A stretch of 39,699 bases of DNA from Actinomycetales bacterium. Lineage in GTDB: Bacteria; Actinomycetota; Actinomycetes; Actinomycetales; Kineosporiaceae. Positions 23,497 through 30,079 of the stretch are shown here, in pieces (position 1 is the first letter of the stretch; each line of letters opens with the position of its first letter). Position numbers and translations under genes: made by a program. Where the stretch lies: NCBI GenBank assembly GCA_012719445.1, contig JAAYAH010000253.1, positions 1 to 39,699 on the forward strand. Direction: 5' to 3'. The notes under the pieces are model-generated. The model searched no databases, was not told the origin of the DNA, and worked only from the letters and a program-made list of their open reading frames with translations.

Positions 23497-24276
23497 TCAC
23501 CGTGCCCCCGTTCGTACGATGATCCTGGTTCGACCCATGGTCACCGTGCTGCCGTCGGCGAGCGGCTCCGCGTGCACCCGCTCGCCGTCGACGAAGGTCC
23601 CGTTGGTCGATCCCAGGTCGACGAGTCGCGGCCGTCCGTCGAGCACGTGGATCTCCGCGTGCCGACGGGACACGCCGGGGTCGTCGAGGATGATGTCCGC
23701 CTCCGAGCTGCGCCCGAGGACGGTGACCGGCCGGGTGAGCCGGTGCACGCGACCGTCGATCTCCAGCGCGGTGACCGAGGGGGCCTGGGGCGGCTCCGCG
23801 CGGCGGGTCGGCACGACGTCCGGGTCCGGTCGCGACGGGACCGGTGCCGCCCCTCCCGCCCCGGCCGGGGGCGGGCCCGCGGTGGCCCTGCGGGCGCCGC
23901 TACGGGCCCGGACCGTCGAGCTGCGCACCCGGAACAGGCCGGTGTCGAGGTCCTCCGCCTGTTCGAAGGTCACCCGGATCGGGCCGACGAAACCGTAGGC
24001 CTGCTGCGAGGCGTGCCGTTGTACGGCGCTGCGCAGCTCGTCGGCGAGGGCGTCCTGCCACTCACCGAGCCGCTGGTAGTCGGCGGAGCCCAGTTCGACG
24101 ACGAAGCTGTTGGGCGCGAGCGTCCGGTCCCGGTCGACGACGGCGGCACGGTCGTCCACCTCCCGGCGCAGGGCGCTCGCGATCTCAACCGGCTGGACCT
24201 CGCTCCGGAACGCCTTGGCGAAGGCGCCGCTCACGGCACGCTCGATGCCCTTCTCGAAACGGTCGAGCACTCCCAC
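23497..24276 (-). CDS. fhaA: FHA-domain protein FhaA with DUF3662 N-terminus
   Basis: A 259-residue cytoplasmic adaptor. The DUF3662 domain fills about 1-115 (VLDRFEKGIERAVSGAFAKA at the start), a Pro/Arg-rich linker about 115-165, and the FHA domain about 170-258 (LGRSSEADI, VSRRHAEIHV, STNGTFVDG). In mycobacteria FhaA binds the phosphorylated pseudokinase domain of the flippase MviN/MurJ and restrains wall synthesis. Here the linker is short; M. tuberculosis FhaA is 527 residues with a long disordered middle. GTG 24276 is chosen because GGAGGAGG lies upstream and the family begins there; the frame is open to 24393, where an ATG sits 5 bases after a TAGGCT box, so a longer leaderless form is possible. 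First gene of the operon. Confidence 0.92.
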   Translation of the reverse strand: MGVLDRFEKGIERAVSGAFAKAFRSEVQPVEIASALRREVDDRAAVVDRDRTLAPNSFVVELGSADYQRLGEWQDALADELRSAVQRHASQQAYGFVGPIRVTFEQAEDLDTGLFRVRSSTVRARSGARRATAGPPPAGAGGAAPVPSRPDPDVVPTRRAEPPQAPSVTALEIDGRVHRLTRPVTVLGRSSEADIILDDPGVSRRHAEIHVLDGRPRLVDLGSTNGTFVDGERVHAEPLADGSTVTMGRTRIIVRTGAR

Positions 24277-24398
24277 GGGCGCACCTCCTCCGGCTGCGAG
24301 TCCTTCGTCGACGCCGTCAGCGTCCCGGCCGGACGCTCGGCTGGTGCCCGGCCGTTCACCGTCACCTGTCGGCCGGCGCATACCAGCCACCATCAGTC

Positions 24399-24404
24399 AG
24401 CCTA
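24399..24404 (-). promoter_or_regulatory. -10 box of the fhaA-pknB operon
   Basis: TAGGCT on the minus strand gives a start near 24392 and a leader of about 116 bases to GTG 24276. If translation began at ATG 24393 or GTG 24390, the mRNA would be leaderless. No consensus -35 is visible. Confidence 0.4.
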
Positions 24405-24578
24405 ATGGCGCTCTGCCGTCCAGCCGATACAAAGTGGACGGGTGGAGTCGGCGCGTCCACCAGGATCATCCTCCGGTAGGAGAGCATCATCCACCCCGGG
24501 GAGCGTGCGATCGGTCGCTCCGTGACCGGGAGGGGGACCGCGCGGCGTACTTGGTCGGAGCCGGGGAGGGCCGCATGC

Positions 24579-24584
24579 TAGCCT
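24579..24584 (+). promoter_or_regulatory. -10 box of tRNA-Leu gene
   Basis: TAGCCT sits 11 bases before the mature tRNA, so transcription would start about 5 bases ahead of it. A TTGGTC at 24551-24556 is 22 bases upstream, too far for a standard -35. Confidence 0.4.
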
Positions 24585-24595
24585 GGCGATCGCTC

Positions 24596-24682
24596 GCGCG
24601 AGTGGCGGAATAGGCAGACGCGCACGGTTCAGGTCCGTGTGTCCGAAAGGACGTGGGGGTTCAACTCCCCCCTCGCGCACCA
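24596..24682 (+). tRNA. tRNA-Leu (anticodon CAG)
   Basis: The acceptor arms GCGCGAG (24596-24602) and CTCGCGC (24672-24678) pair perfectly, followed by A and an encoded CCA. The anticodon stem CACGG/CCGTG encloses TTCAGGT, giving anticodon CAG for CUG codons, the main Leu codon in this genome. A long variable arm (class II) and the T-arm GGGGGTTCAACTCCCCC are present. It sits just past fhaA, as leuT does in M. tuberculosis. Confidence 0.97.
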
Positions 24683-25004
24683 CATCTCGATCCCCGGATC
24701 CCTTGTCTCGGATCGTTGGGTCCCTCGTCTCGGATCGTCAGACGCGCTGTCCCGGTCGTGCTCCTCTCCGGTCAGCAGGACACCCGTGTTCCCGTGGGTT
24801 CCCCGTGGTCGCCACGGCCCTCGTCGCCCGGTCTTCACGTCGTCCGGTCTGCACGTCGCCCGGTCGGACACCGTGTCGTCCGGACTGCACGTCGCCCGGT
24901 CGGACTTCACGTCGTCCCGTCCGGTCTCCGCATCGCCCGACCCCGAGTCCCCCGGATCCGGCGTCTTCGGGCGCCTCGTCCGGCCCCTCCTCGCCGAGGG
25001 CTGC
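24683..25004. other. 322-base region with direct repeats after the tRNA
   Basis: No gene. Bases 24825-24925 are built from CACGTCGTCC/CACGTCGCCC-type words. No phage attachment site or integrase is seen, although tRNA 3' ends are common integration targets. Confidence 0.5.
24849..24905. repeat. Two 21-bp direct repeats, 36-bp period
   Basis: An identical 21-base word starting CTGCACGTCGCC occurs at 24849-24869 and 24885-24905, within a wider array of similar short words. Confidence 0.75.
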
Positions 25005-25919
25005 TCACGGGTGGACGTGGTGCTCGTGGTCGCGGTGGGCCAGCGGCTCCAACTGGAGGGTGGAGTGCGTGATGCCGAAGTGGTCGGCGAGGCAGTGCTG
25101 GAGCTGATCGAGGATGCTCCCGCCACAGGTGCCGTCGATGTCGGCGGGATCGACGACCACGTGTGCCGAGACCACCGGAACCCCCGAGGTGATGGTCCAG
25201 GCGTGCAGATCGTGGACGTCGACGACGCCGGACACGGTGAGCAGGTGCTCCCGGAGGTCGTCGAGGTCGATCCCGCGCGGGGTCGACTCCAGCAGCACGT
25301 CGGTGGCCTCCCGGAACAGGTGCCAGGCCCTCGGCAGGATCAGCAGGCCGACCGCGACCGAGGCTACGGCGTCGGCCCTGGTCCAGCCGACGGTGACGAC
25401 GACGACAGCCGCGACCGCCGTCGCCGCGGATCCGAACAGGTCGCCGAGGACTTCCAGGTAGGCGCCGCGGACGTTGAGCGACTCGCGGCTGCCGCGATGC
25501 AGCAGCAGCAGCGCGCACCCGTTGGCGAGCAGACCGGCGACGGCGACGGCGAGCATGAGCTGCCCGTCCACCGGCGGCGGATCCCCGGTACGGTGGATCC
25601 CCTCGACGATGACGTACCCGGCCAGCGCGAGCAGCAGGATCGCGTTGGCCGCCGCGGCGAGGATCTCCGTTCGTTGCAGGCCGAAGGTGCGGTGTCCCGA
25701 CGACGGCCGCATCGCCAGCCGGGCGGCGACGAGGGCCAGGGTCACCCCGGCGGCGTCCAGCACGAGGTGTCCCGCGTCGGCGAGCAGAGCGAGCGATCCC
25801 GACAGCCAGGCACCGAACGCCTCGCCGACCGCGACGCAGACGGTGAGCACGAGCACGACCGCCAGCCGGTGGCGATGTGCTCCGGTCGCGGTCACCGGAT
25901 GGTGGTGCCCAGGGGTCAC
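25005..25919 (-). CDS. Cation diffusion facilitator (zinc exporter, CzcD/ZitB type)
   Basis: A 304-residue proton-coupled metal exporter. Six membrane segments lie between about 18 and 205, followed by a cytoplasmic domain that dimerises (about 210-295). His-rich ends (GHHHPVTATGAHRHR and HRDHEHHVHP) are typical zinc-binding tails. The membrane metal site in TM2 is HxxxD (ADAGHLVLD). In TM5 the histidine of the usual HVLGD is glutamate here (EVLGDLFGS), which may affect metal choice. GTG 25919 has no Shine-Dalgarno; TACAGT lies 7 bases upstream, so it is probably leaderless. No metal regulator is next to it. Confidence 0.9.
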   Translation of the reverse strand: MTPGHHHPVTATGAHRHRLAVVLVLTVCVAVGEAFGAWLSGSLALLADAGHLVLDAAGVTLALVAARLAMRPSSGHRTFGLQRTEILAAAANAILLLALAGYVIVEGIHRTGDPPPVDGQLMLAVAVAGLLANGCALLLLHRGSRESLNVRGAYLEVLGDLFGSAATAVAAVVVVTVGWTRADAVASVAVGLLILPRAWHLFREATDVLLESTPRGIDLDDLREHLLTVSGVVDVHDLHAWTITSGVPVVSAHVVVDPADIDGTCGGSILDQLQHCLADHFGITHSTLQLEPLAHRDHEHHVHP

Positions 25920-26215
25920 CTACGGCACTGTAGGCCGGGATCCGGGTCGTCACTGCCCGTGACGGCGCCGGAGGCGCCCCGGGGAGCCGCACCCGCAGGC
26001 GCCCGGGGAGTCCGGGGAGGCACCGGGGGTTCGGGTGGCCTCGGGGTTCGGGTGGCCCTGGGCCCGGGAGGGTTCGGGGATCCAGGAGGACCTGCCGGTC
26101 CGCCGCTCCCGCCTCCCGGTTCGGTCGGCTCCGTCTCCAGCCTCCGCGGCGGCTCGATGACCGAAGCCCAGACGCCGATCCTCGACGGCATCGGCGCACC
26201 GTCGGACTCCGACAC
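25916..26215 (-). CDS. Possible Pro-rich 99-aa hypothetical protein
   Basis: GTG 26215 with GGGAG four bases upstream; the stop overlaps the start of the zinc exporter in GTGA. The first 30 residues (SESDGAPMPSRIGVWASVIE) look protein-like with high GC at third positions. The rest is a Pro/Gly/Arg run made of imperfect GGGTTCGGGTGGCC repeats on the other strand. No family recognised. The exporter's own -10 box lies inside it, which argues against a coupled operon. Confidence 0.3.
   Translation of the reverse strand: MSESDGAPMPSRIGVWASVIEPPRRLETEPTEPGGGSGGPAGPPGSPNPPGPRATRTPRPPEPPVPPRTPRAPAGAAPRGASGAVTGSDDPDPGLQCRR
25927..25932 (-). promoter_or_regulatory. -10 box of zinc exporter gene, leaderless arrangement
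   Basis: TACAGT on the minus strand is followed by 7 bases and the GTG at 25919. No clear -35 is present. Confidence 0.4.
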
Positions 26216-26261
26216 CGAGCTCCCGCCGAGTGGTCAGGAGGTTGTGGTCACGGCGTTGTGG

Positions 26262-26894
26262 TCAGGGCGACGTGGTGGTGGGAGACGCCGATCCCCTGGG
26301 GCGCCCGCCGGGGGTCGGCACGGTGATCCCGCAGGCCTGGAGCGCGGTCTTCACGTCGTCACGCTGGAAGAGGGCGAACATGCCGCCGTCACCGCCGGGA
26401 CCTCCCTGCCCGGGACTGCGGGTCATCGACCCGGTGGGACGCGGTGGCCGGGTGCCCGATCCCTCGGGTGGCCTGGTCCGACTTCCTTCCGGACGTCTCG
26501 TCCCGGTCGGCGTCGGCAGGTCGATCCCGGCGGCCTCCAGGCAGGACTGCACAGCCGCCATGTCCATGTCGCCGGGTCCCCCTGGTCCCCCGGCCTCACC
26601 GGGGGCGCCTTGGCCAGGTGAGGTGGTGGCCCCGGAGTCCTCCGAGCCGCCGCAGGCGCCGAGCAGCGCGACGACGCCGGTGAGGGTCACCGCGGCGGCG
26701 AGCAGGGTCCACCCTCGTCCGCGGCGTCGGGATCGGCGGGCTCCGGAGGGGCCGGGTTGGGCGTGGGCTTCGGGCGGGCCGGAGGGAGTGCGGGGCTCGG
26801 GCCGGACGGAGGGAGTGCAGGGTTCGGGCCCGGTGGGGTGTCCGGGACACCTTTCGGTCGTCGGGGTCTCCGGGGCGGGGAGGTCGGCTGCCAT
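26262..26894 (-). CDS. Lipoprotein with duplicated Cys-containing motif
   Basis: A 210-residue protein of unknown function. About 50 Pro-rich residues precede RRSRRRGRGW, a hydrophobic signal (62-80) and the lipobox LGAC with Cys81, so the mature protein is probably lipid-anchored outside the membrane. The outer part contains two related segments, AAVQSCLEAAGIDLPTP (about 113-129) and DDVKTALQACGITVPTP (about 179-195), separated by a Gly/Pro/Arg/Thr linker. Each carries one cysteine, and the two could form a disulphide. ATG 26894 has GAAGGG upstream. It is the last gene after the ABC cassette, 80 bases from the DUF5666 gene. The long stretch before the signal is unusual, so the start may be wrong. 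Confidence 0.65.
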   Translation of the reverse strand: MAADLPAPETPTTERCPGHPTGPEPCTPSVRPEPRTPSGPPEAHAQPGPSGARRSRRRGRGWTLLAAAVTLTGVVALLGACGGSEDSGATTSPGQGAPGEAGGPGGPGDMDMAAVQSCLEAAGIDLPTPTGTRRPEGSRTRPPEGSGTRPPRPTGSMTRSPGQGGPGGDGGMFALFQRDDVKTALQACGITVPTPGGRPRGSASPTTTSP

Positions 26895-26974
26895 GTCGTG
26901 CCCTTCTCTGCGGACCGCGCCTGCCTGGCCGGCACGGTGGTGGTGGGTCGGTGCTGGTGCTGGGTGCCGGCCGA

Positions 26975-27688
26975 TCAGCCGGATCCCCTCGCGGTCACGG
27001 CCGTCGCGGTGACCTCGCCGTCCGTTCCTGCGGAGCCGGAGACGGACACGACCTGTCCCGTGGCGAGGCTGCCGAGGTCGATAGCGACCGTGGAGCTCAC
27101 GGGGGTGCCCTCGGGCACGGTGACCGTGACCTTCTTCCCGGCGAAGTTCTCGATGGTCAGCGTGCGACCGGATACCGAGACGACCTTCCCGATCGCCACC
27201 GGCCCGGTGGCGGCACCGGATTCCGAACGGGAGGACTCGGAGGACCCGGAGGCCGTCGGGGAGGCGGATCCGGTCGCGAATCCTCCCCAGCGGTCCGCAC
27301 TACCCGCGCTGTCCGTGCCGCCGGAGGCGCGTGCTGCTCCCGGGAAGCCCTGGACGCCGGGGAGTCCGCCGGAGCCGGGTTGCGAGGCTCGGGACCGGTC
27401 GATCGCGCCGGTGACAGGAGCGGTGTCCCCGAACCGTCGCTGGACGATCGCACCGGCCGTGAACGCGATGATCACAAGGATGCCGACCCCGAGCACCGCG
27501 GTGAGCCGGTTGACGGGCGGCCGGAACGAGGTCGGGAGCAGGTCGGTGTCCTCGGTGTCGGTCGCCTCGGTGTCGGTCGCGTCGGTGTCGGTCGCGTCGG
27601 TGTCGGTCGCGTCGGTGCCGGTGTCTTCGGTGCCGTCGGTGTCGGTTCCGTCAGGACGGGTGTCCTCGGTGCCGGGATGCTGGCTCAT
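26975..27688 (-). CDS. Membrane-anchored DUF5666-like protein
   Basis: A 237-residue protein. The cytoplasmic N-terminus is acidic with tandem TDATD units (about 20-45), then one membrane helix (about 63-82), a Gly/Ser-rich outer linker, and a C-terminal domain (about 160-235) with GKVVSVSGRTLTIENFAGKK and GQVVSVSGSAG, the two-strand repeat typical of DUF5666. ATG 27688 is chosen at the start of the acidic segment; the frame is open to 27751 but that overlaps the permease end and reads as Arg-rich noise. It follows the permease by 43 bases and is probably part of the export cassette. Confidence 0.65.
   Translation of the reverse strand: MSQHPGTEDTRPDGTDTDGTEDTGTDATDTDATDTDATDTEATDTEDTDLLPTSFRPPVNRLTAVLGVGILVIIAFTAGAIVQRRFGDTAPVTGAIDRSRASQPGSGGLPGVQGFPGAARASGGTDSAGSADRWGGFATGSASPTASGSSESSRSESGAATGPVAIGKVVSVSGRTLTIENFAGKKVTVTVPEGTPVSSTVAIDLGSLATGQVVSVSGSAGTDGEVTATAVTARGSG
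27543..27625. repeat. 15-bp tandem repeats encoding TDATD
   Basis: About five copies of TCGGTGTCGGTCGCG, in frame with the DUF5666-type gene on the minus strand. Confidence 0.8.
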
Positions 27689-27731
27689 GCTGTGCTCTCT
27701 CACTCGGCGCTCTCTCACTCGGCGTGACCCG

Positions 27732-29051
27732 TCACTCGTGGCGGAGGGCATCGATGGGACGGAGGGATGCGGCCCGGTTGGCGGGGTAGAGGCCGAAGAA
27801 CAGCCCGACGCCCACCGCGACCCCGAAGGCCAGGACGACCGAGTGCGGGGCGACGACGGGCTGGACGCCGACGATGGTGAACCGGCTCCCCGCGTACCCG
27901 GCGAGCACGCCGAGGACTCCGCCGGTCAGAGACAGCAGCACCGCCTCCATGAGGAACTGGGTGACGATGTCGGCACGTCGAGCGCCGATGGCCTTGCGGA
28001 TACCGATCTCCCGGGTCCGCTCGGTGACCGTGACCAGCATGATGTTCATGACACCGATGCCTCCGACCAGCAACGAGATCGCGGCGACCGCCCCGAGCAG
28101 CACGGTGAAGGTCTTGGTGGTGTCCGTCGCAGCCGAGAGGATCGACGACGCGCTGGAGATCGTGTAGTCCCTCGTCGACGACGTGACCCGGTGCCTGCTG
28201 TCGAGCACCGACTGGACCTCGGCGGTCGCGGTGGTCACGCTCTCGGTGTCGGTGGCCTTCACCGAGATGCTGCTCAGCGCGCCGTAGCCGGTCAGGGTGT
28301 CCTGGACGGCGGTCAGCGGGGCGATCACCCGGTCGTCGGCGTCGTCCGGGCCGGTGCTGCCCTTCTCGGCGAGCACCCCGAGCACGGTGAAGTCGACCCC
28401 GTTGAACTGCACCGTCTTCCCGACGACGGACAGCCCGTTCCCGCCGACGAGGTCCTCGGCGACGCTGACCCCGAGCAACGCGACCCGGCGGCGCCCGGTG
28501 TAGTCGCTGGCGCTGAACGCCGAACCGGCCTGCACCCGGCTGTTGTCGTTGCCGAGGTAGCTGGGGGTCGTCCCGGTGAACGTGCTGACGCTGTGTGTCG
28601 CGCCGGCGTAGGTCGCCGTCACCGACTGCGCCCGCACCACCGGGGCCACCGCGTGCACGTGCGGGGCCAGTTCGTCGTCGAGCAGGGCCGCGGCGTCGTC
28701 GACGGTCAGTTGGGCGAGCCGGGTCCTGGTGCCGGTGTCGACGCCGGAACCGCCGGAGCTACCGGAGCTGCCGGAGCTGCCGGAACCGCCGGGGCCGCCC
28801 ATCCCCGGAGGACCGCCCATGAACCGGCCCGCCCTGCCGCCGGTGCCGCCCTGGGAGGAGGTCACGGTGAGGGTGTTGCTGCCCAGCCGGCTGATGGAGT
28901 CCTGCACCGCCTTGCCGGACCCGGTGCCGACGGCCACGAGGATGATCACAGCGGCCACCCCGATGAGGATGCCGAGGGTGGTGAGCAACGACCGGAGCTT
29001 GTTCGCCAGCACCCCGCGGACGGCGAACCCCGCCGACTCGCGCAGGTTCAC
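27732..29051 (-). CDS. MacB/FtsX-type ABC transporter permease
   Basis: A 439-residue membrane subunit. One N-terminal membrane helix (about 20-45), a large outer MacB-type periplasmic-core domain (about 50-300) and three C-terminal helices (about 315-430) with the conserved GIGVMNIMLVTVTERTREIG and IGIRKAIGARR coupling loop. The outer domain begins with a Gly/Ser-rich stretch (GGPGGSGSSGSSGSSGGSG). This class is a mechanotransmitter: ATP hydrolysis moves the outer domain rather than opening a channel. GTG 29051 overlaps the ATPase stop in GTGA. With the ATPase and the fusion protein it forms a MacAB-like export unit. Confidence 0.9.
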   Translation of the reverse strand: MNLRESAGFAVRGVLANKLRSLLTTLGILIGVAAVIILVAVGTGSGKAVQDSISRLGSNTLTVTSSQGGTGGRAGRFMGGPPGMGGPGGSGSSGSSGSSGGSGVDTGTRTRLAQLTVDDAAALLDDELAPHVHAVAPVVRAQSVTATYAGATHSVSTFTGTTPSYLGNDNSRVQAGSAFSASDYTGRRRVALLGVSVAEDLVGGNGLSVVGKTVQFNGVDFTVLGVLAEKGSTGPDDADDRVIAPLTAVQDTLTGYGALSSISVKATDTESVTTATAEVQSVLDSRHRVTSSTRDYTISSASSILSAATDTTKTFTVLLGAVAAISLLVGGIGVMNIMLVTVTERTREIGIRKAIGARRADIVTQFLMEAVLLSLTGGVLGVLAGYAGSRFTIVGVQPVVAPHSVVLAFGVAVGVGLFFGLYPANRAASLRPIDALRHE

Positions 29052-30079
29052 GGCAGGACCCCCGTGGGGACGGGGCCGGCCCCCGCGCCGTGGTGACCGT
29101 CGGTGTCGCCCCGATCATCGACGCCGTGGCGACCGTCGGAGTCCCCTCGATCGTCGGAGTGGACCAGGCCGCGGGCATCGGTGATCACGACTGTCGGTGT
29201 CGACGGCTCCCACAGCGGGGGCTGCGCGGACACCGGCACGCGGCGCACGTCGTCCACGATCAGCCCGTCGCGCATCCGGACCGTTCGCTTGGCGTGCGCG
29301 GAGACCTCGCTCTCGTGGGTGATCACCACCAGGGTGCGTCCTGAGGCGTTGAGCTCGTCGAACAGGCCGAGCACCTCGGCCGTGCTCCGGCTGTCCAGGG
29401 CGCCGGTCGGCTCGTCCGCGAGGAGGAGCACCGGGTCGGTGACGATCGCCCTGGCCAGGGCGACACGCTGCTGCTGACCGCCGGACAGCTCCGACGGCTC
29501 GTGCCCGAGCCGGTCCGCGAGCCCGACCCGCTCCAGCGCCGCCGTCGCCCGGAGCCGGCGCTCCGCTGCCCGCCCCCCGGCGTAGGCCAGCGGCAGCTCC
29601 ACGTTGGCCAGCGCGGAGACCCGGGGGATGAGGTTGAACGACTGGAAGACGAACCCGATCTTGCGGTTCCGGATGATCGACTGCTGGCGCTGGGTGAGCC
29701 GGTGGGTGTCGACGCCGTCGAGCACGTACCGTCCGGCCGTCGGCTCGTCGAGGCAGCCGATGATGTTCATCAGGGTCGACTTGCCCGAGCCCGACGCGCC
29801 CATGACAGCCAGGTAGTCGCCGCGGTGGACGACGAGGTCCACCCCTGCCAGGGCGTGGACTCTGGTGTCGCCGGTGCCGTAGACCTTGGTGACCTCGCGC
29901 AGGTCGACGGCGGCCGCACGGCGGCGCCGGGGCCGAGGACCACCGACGGTGGTCGCCCGGTGCCGGGGTCCGCCGGCCGGTCCGGTCTCGGCCGCGGATC
30001 CGGCTGTCCCGTCGCTGAGCGCGGTCCGGGCCGTTCCGTCGCCGAGCGCCGGTCGGGACGTCGCTGGGGTGCCCCTCAC
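29048..30079 (-). CDS. ABC transporter ATPase, MacB/LolD type
   Basis: A 343-residue nucleotide-binding subunit. Walker A GASGSGKST (94-102), signature LSGGQQQRVALARA, Walker B LLLADEPTGALD and switch VITHE are all present, together with the YLAVMGASG and FVFQSFNLIPRVSALANVELP blocks typical of the LolD/MacB class. A 55-residue Arg/Gly-rich N-terminal extension and a 60-residue Asp/His/Gly-rich C-terminal tail flank the domain. The GTG at 30079 overlaps the stop of the fusion-protein gene in GTGA. The true start could lie nearer VDLREVTKVYG (about residue 58), but no better start codon with a Shine-Dalgarno was found. Confidence 0.92.
   Translation of the reverse strand: MRGTPATSRPALGDGTARTALSDGTAGSAAETGPAGGPRHRATTVGGPRPRRRRAAAVDLREVTKVYGTGDTRVHALAGVDLVVHRGDYLAVMGASGSGKSTLMNIIGCLDEPTAGRYVLDGVDTHRLTQRQQSIIRNRKIGFVFQSFNLIPRVSALANVELPLAYAGGRAAERRLRATAALERVGLADRLGHEPSELSGGQQQRVALARAIVTDPVLLLADEPTGALDSRSTAEVLGLFDELNASGRTLVVITHESEVSAHAKRTVRMRDGLIVDDVRRVPVSAQPPLWEPSTPTVVITDARGLVHSDDRGDSDGRHGVDDRGDTDGHHGAGAGPVPTGVLP

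Larger units (their letters stand above)
24277..24595. other. 319-base region between divergent fhaA and tRNA-Leu
   Basis: It holds the promoters of the fhaA operon and of the tRNA, which are reported separately. Bases 24460-24474 (GTCCACCAGGATCAT) resemble one arm of the inverted repeat near 11890 at 12 of 15 positions. No gene seen. Confidence 0.5.

Noticed and set aside
24596-25004. tRNA-associated integration site
   Set aside because: No integrase and no repeated tRNA 3' end in the window; fhaA-tRNA adjacency is the ancestral order.
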